Below, one piece after another: positions 31,954 to 32,578 of a DNA stretch of 32,578 nucleotides; within the stretch, counting starts at the first letter, position 1, and every line of letters begins with the position of its first letter. The translations under genes and the position numbers were made by a program. The notes beneath the pieces were generated by a model. The model made no database searches. It was not told the origin of the DNA and was given only the letters and a program-made list of their open reading frames with translations. Origin of the DNA: Methanosphaera sp. WGK6 (GTDB taxonomy: Archaea; Methanobacteriota; Methanobacteria; Methanobacteriales; Methanobacteriaceae); contig NZ_JRWK01000016.1 in assembly GCF_001729965.1 (NCBI RefSeq), positions 1 to 32,578 on the forward strand, in the 5' to 3' direction.

Positions 31954-32295
31954 TTATTTGTATAATATTGTGATTTCTTTTACATCACTATTTACATTTG
32001 CACTGTTGGATAGAAGTTCTCCGTAGTATATTTTAACGTCAAGATCTCCATTAATTAAATCTTTTGTTTTTATTCCGAAGTCTTTGAATTCTTCTGTTTG
32101 CATGTGTTGTTGTAATGCTTCTTTAGATTCCCATTTTTCGACAAACATTAACTCATCAGATTCAACATCATTATATAAGTTGTAGCTAACATTTCCATAA
32201 TGGGTTCTTGAAGCTGCAATTAATGTGTTTGCTTCTTTAATGATATCTTCGGTTTTTCCTTCTTTTGGTTTTAAACTTGCGTTTACAATAATCAT
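31954..32295 (-). CDS. Antibiotic-biosynthesis-monooxygenase (ABM) domain protein
   Basis: A 113-residue protein with the dimeric alpha/beta ABM (YgiN-like) fold. Conserved features are the N-terminal strand IVNASLKPKEGKTEDII, the central SYNLYNDVESDELMFVEKW, and the helix ALQQHMQTEEFKDF. Members include quinol monooxygenases and heme-degrading enzymes; in an anaerobic methanogen the role is unknown, possibly redox-stress related. About 15 residues (SNSANVNSDVKEITI) extend past the typical end. The ATG at 32295 has GGAG upstream (revcomp of about 32305-32308). It is a single gene, convergent with mscS, which ends in T8 and T9 runs around 31889-31910. Confidence 0.9.
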   Translation of the reverse strand: MIIVNASLKPKEGKTEDIIKEANTLIAASRTHYGNVSYNLYNDVESDELMFVEKWESKEALQQHMQTEEFKDFGIKTKDLINGDLDVKIYYGELLSNSANVNSDVKEITILYK

Positions 32296-32578
32296 TTTTC
32301 TTAACTCCTATTATTGTATAATAATTAATATTAACTTGAATTTATTTATACTTTTTTTAAAAAATTTATATAATTATTGTAAATATGTTCTGTATACTTA
32401 AAAATATTGGTTTTTATAGTTGGGTTATTATGATTGGATTTTTATATTCTCTTATTTTTAGTTATAACAACATAATTTTGTGTTAAATAGTGATTATTCA
32501 TTTAATTAATTTTTATTAATTTATTCAATATTTTTTGTATATTATCATATTTTTTTATATTTTATTCAATTTTTATGT
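32296..32578. other. AT-rich region at the right edge
   Basis: It contains the ribosome binding site and probably the promoter of the minus-strand ABM gene; otherwise only A/T runs. No open frame or RNA gene recognised up to the edge. Confidence 0.4.

Noticed and set aside
1-32578. tRNA, rRNA, CRISPR, insertion sequence or prophage
   Set aside because: No G+C-rich RNA islands, spaced repeats, transposase or phage-like genes were seen by reading; a tRNA scan was not possible.

Overview
The window looks like chromosomal DNA of a methanogenic archaeon of the Methanobacteriales, most like Methanosphaera (genus is inference; no database was searched). The direct evidence is the gene set: heterodisulfide reductase HdrCB, CofC of coenzyme F420 synthesis, sn-glycerol-1-phosphate dehydrogenase for archaeal ether lipids, diphthine synthase, archaeal-type prolyl-tRNA synthetase, the short archaeal adenylosuccinate synthetase, and several small families known from methanogens. 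Base composition is extremely AT-rich, and most genes follow GGAG, GGTG or AGGTGA-type Shine-Dalgarno sequences.

Layout, left to right. 1-2.2 kb: dphB, a 74-residue orphan, and a frameshifted N-terminal piece of an archaeosine-synthase-like protein on the minus strand. 2.3-4.1 kb: hdrC-hdrB behind a long leader, closed by a perfect stem-loop. 4.2-7.7 kb: two small conserved methanogen proteins, then a phosphoesterase, a phenylacetate-CoA-ligase-like enzyme and a double-ACT protein. 7.7-9.6 kb, minus strand: cofC overlapping thiD, and a YbjQ-type protein. 9.8-13 kb: proS facing the nifS-nifU iron-sulfur pair. 13-16.5 kb: a two-gene ABC importer without a visible binding protein, an unrecognised helical protein and an aquaporin. 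16.9-19.5 kb, plus strand: egsA, a UPF0179 protein, rpiA and a CsoR-type metal regulator. 19.5-20 kb: a G-tract palindrome, a 41-residue membrane micro-protein and a bidirectional terminator. 20-25.4 kb: endonuclease IV, then a surface-glycan group of two sugar-nucleotide epimerase/dehydratases and two glycosyltransferases. 25.5-32.3 kb: cbiF, purA, a GNAT acetyltransferase, a very large U32 protein, an MscS channel and an ABM-domain protein.

Most of the window is housekeeping metabolism. No rRNA, tRNA, CRISPR array, insertion sequence or prophage was recognised. The items most worth a second look are the frameshift at a 9-A run in the archaeosine-synthase-like gene, the csoR-adjacent palindrome plus micro-ORF plus terminator (19585-19976), a 30-bp near-perfect palindrome between nifS and the ABC importer, the aquaporin with an altered second NPA box, and stem-loops that overlap stop codons and sometimes the convergent neighbouring gene.
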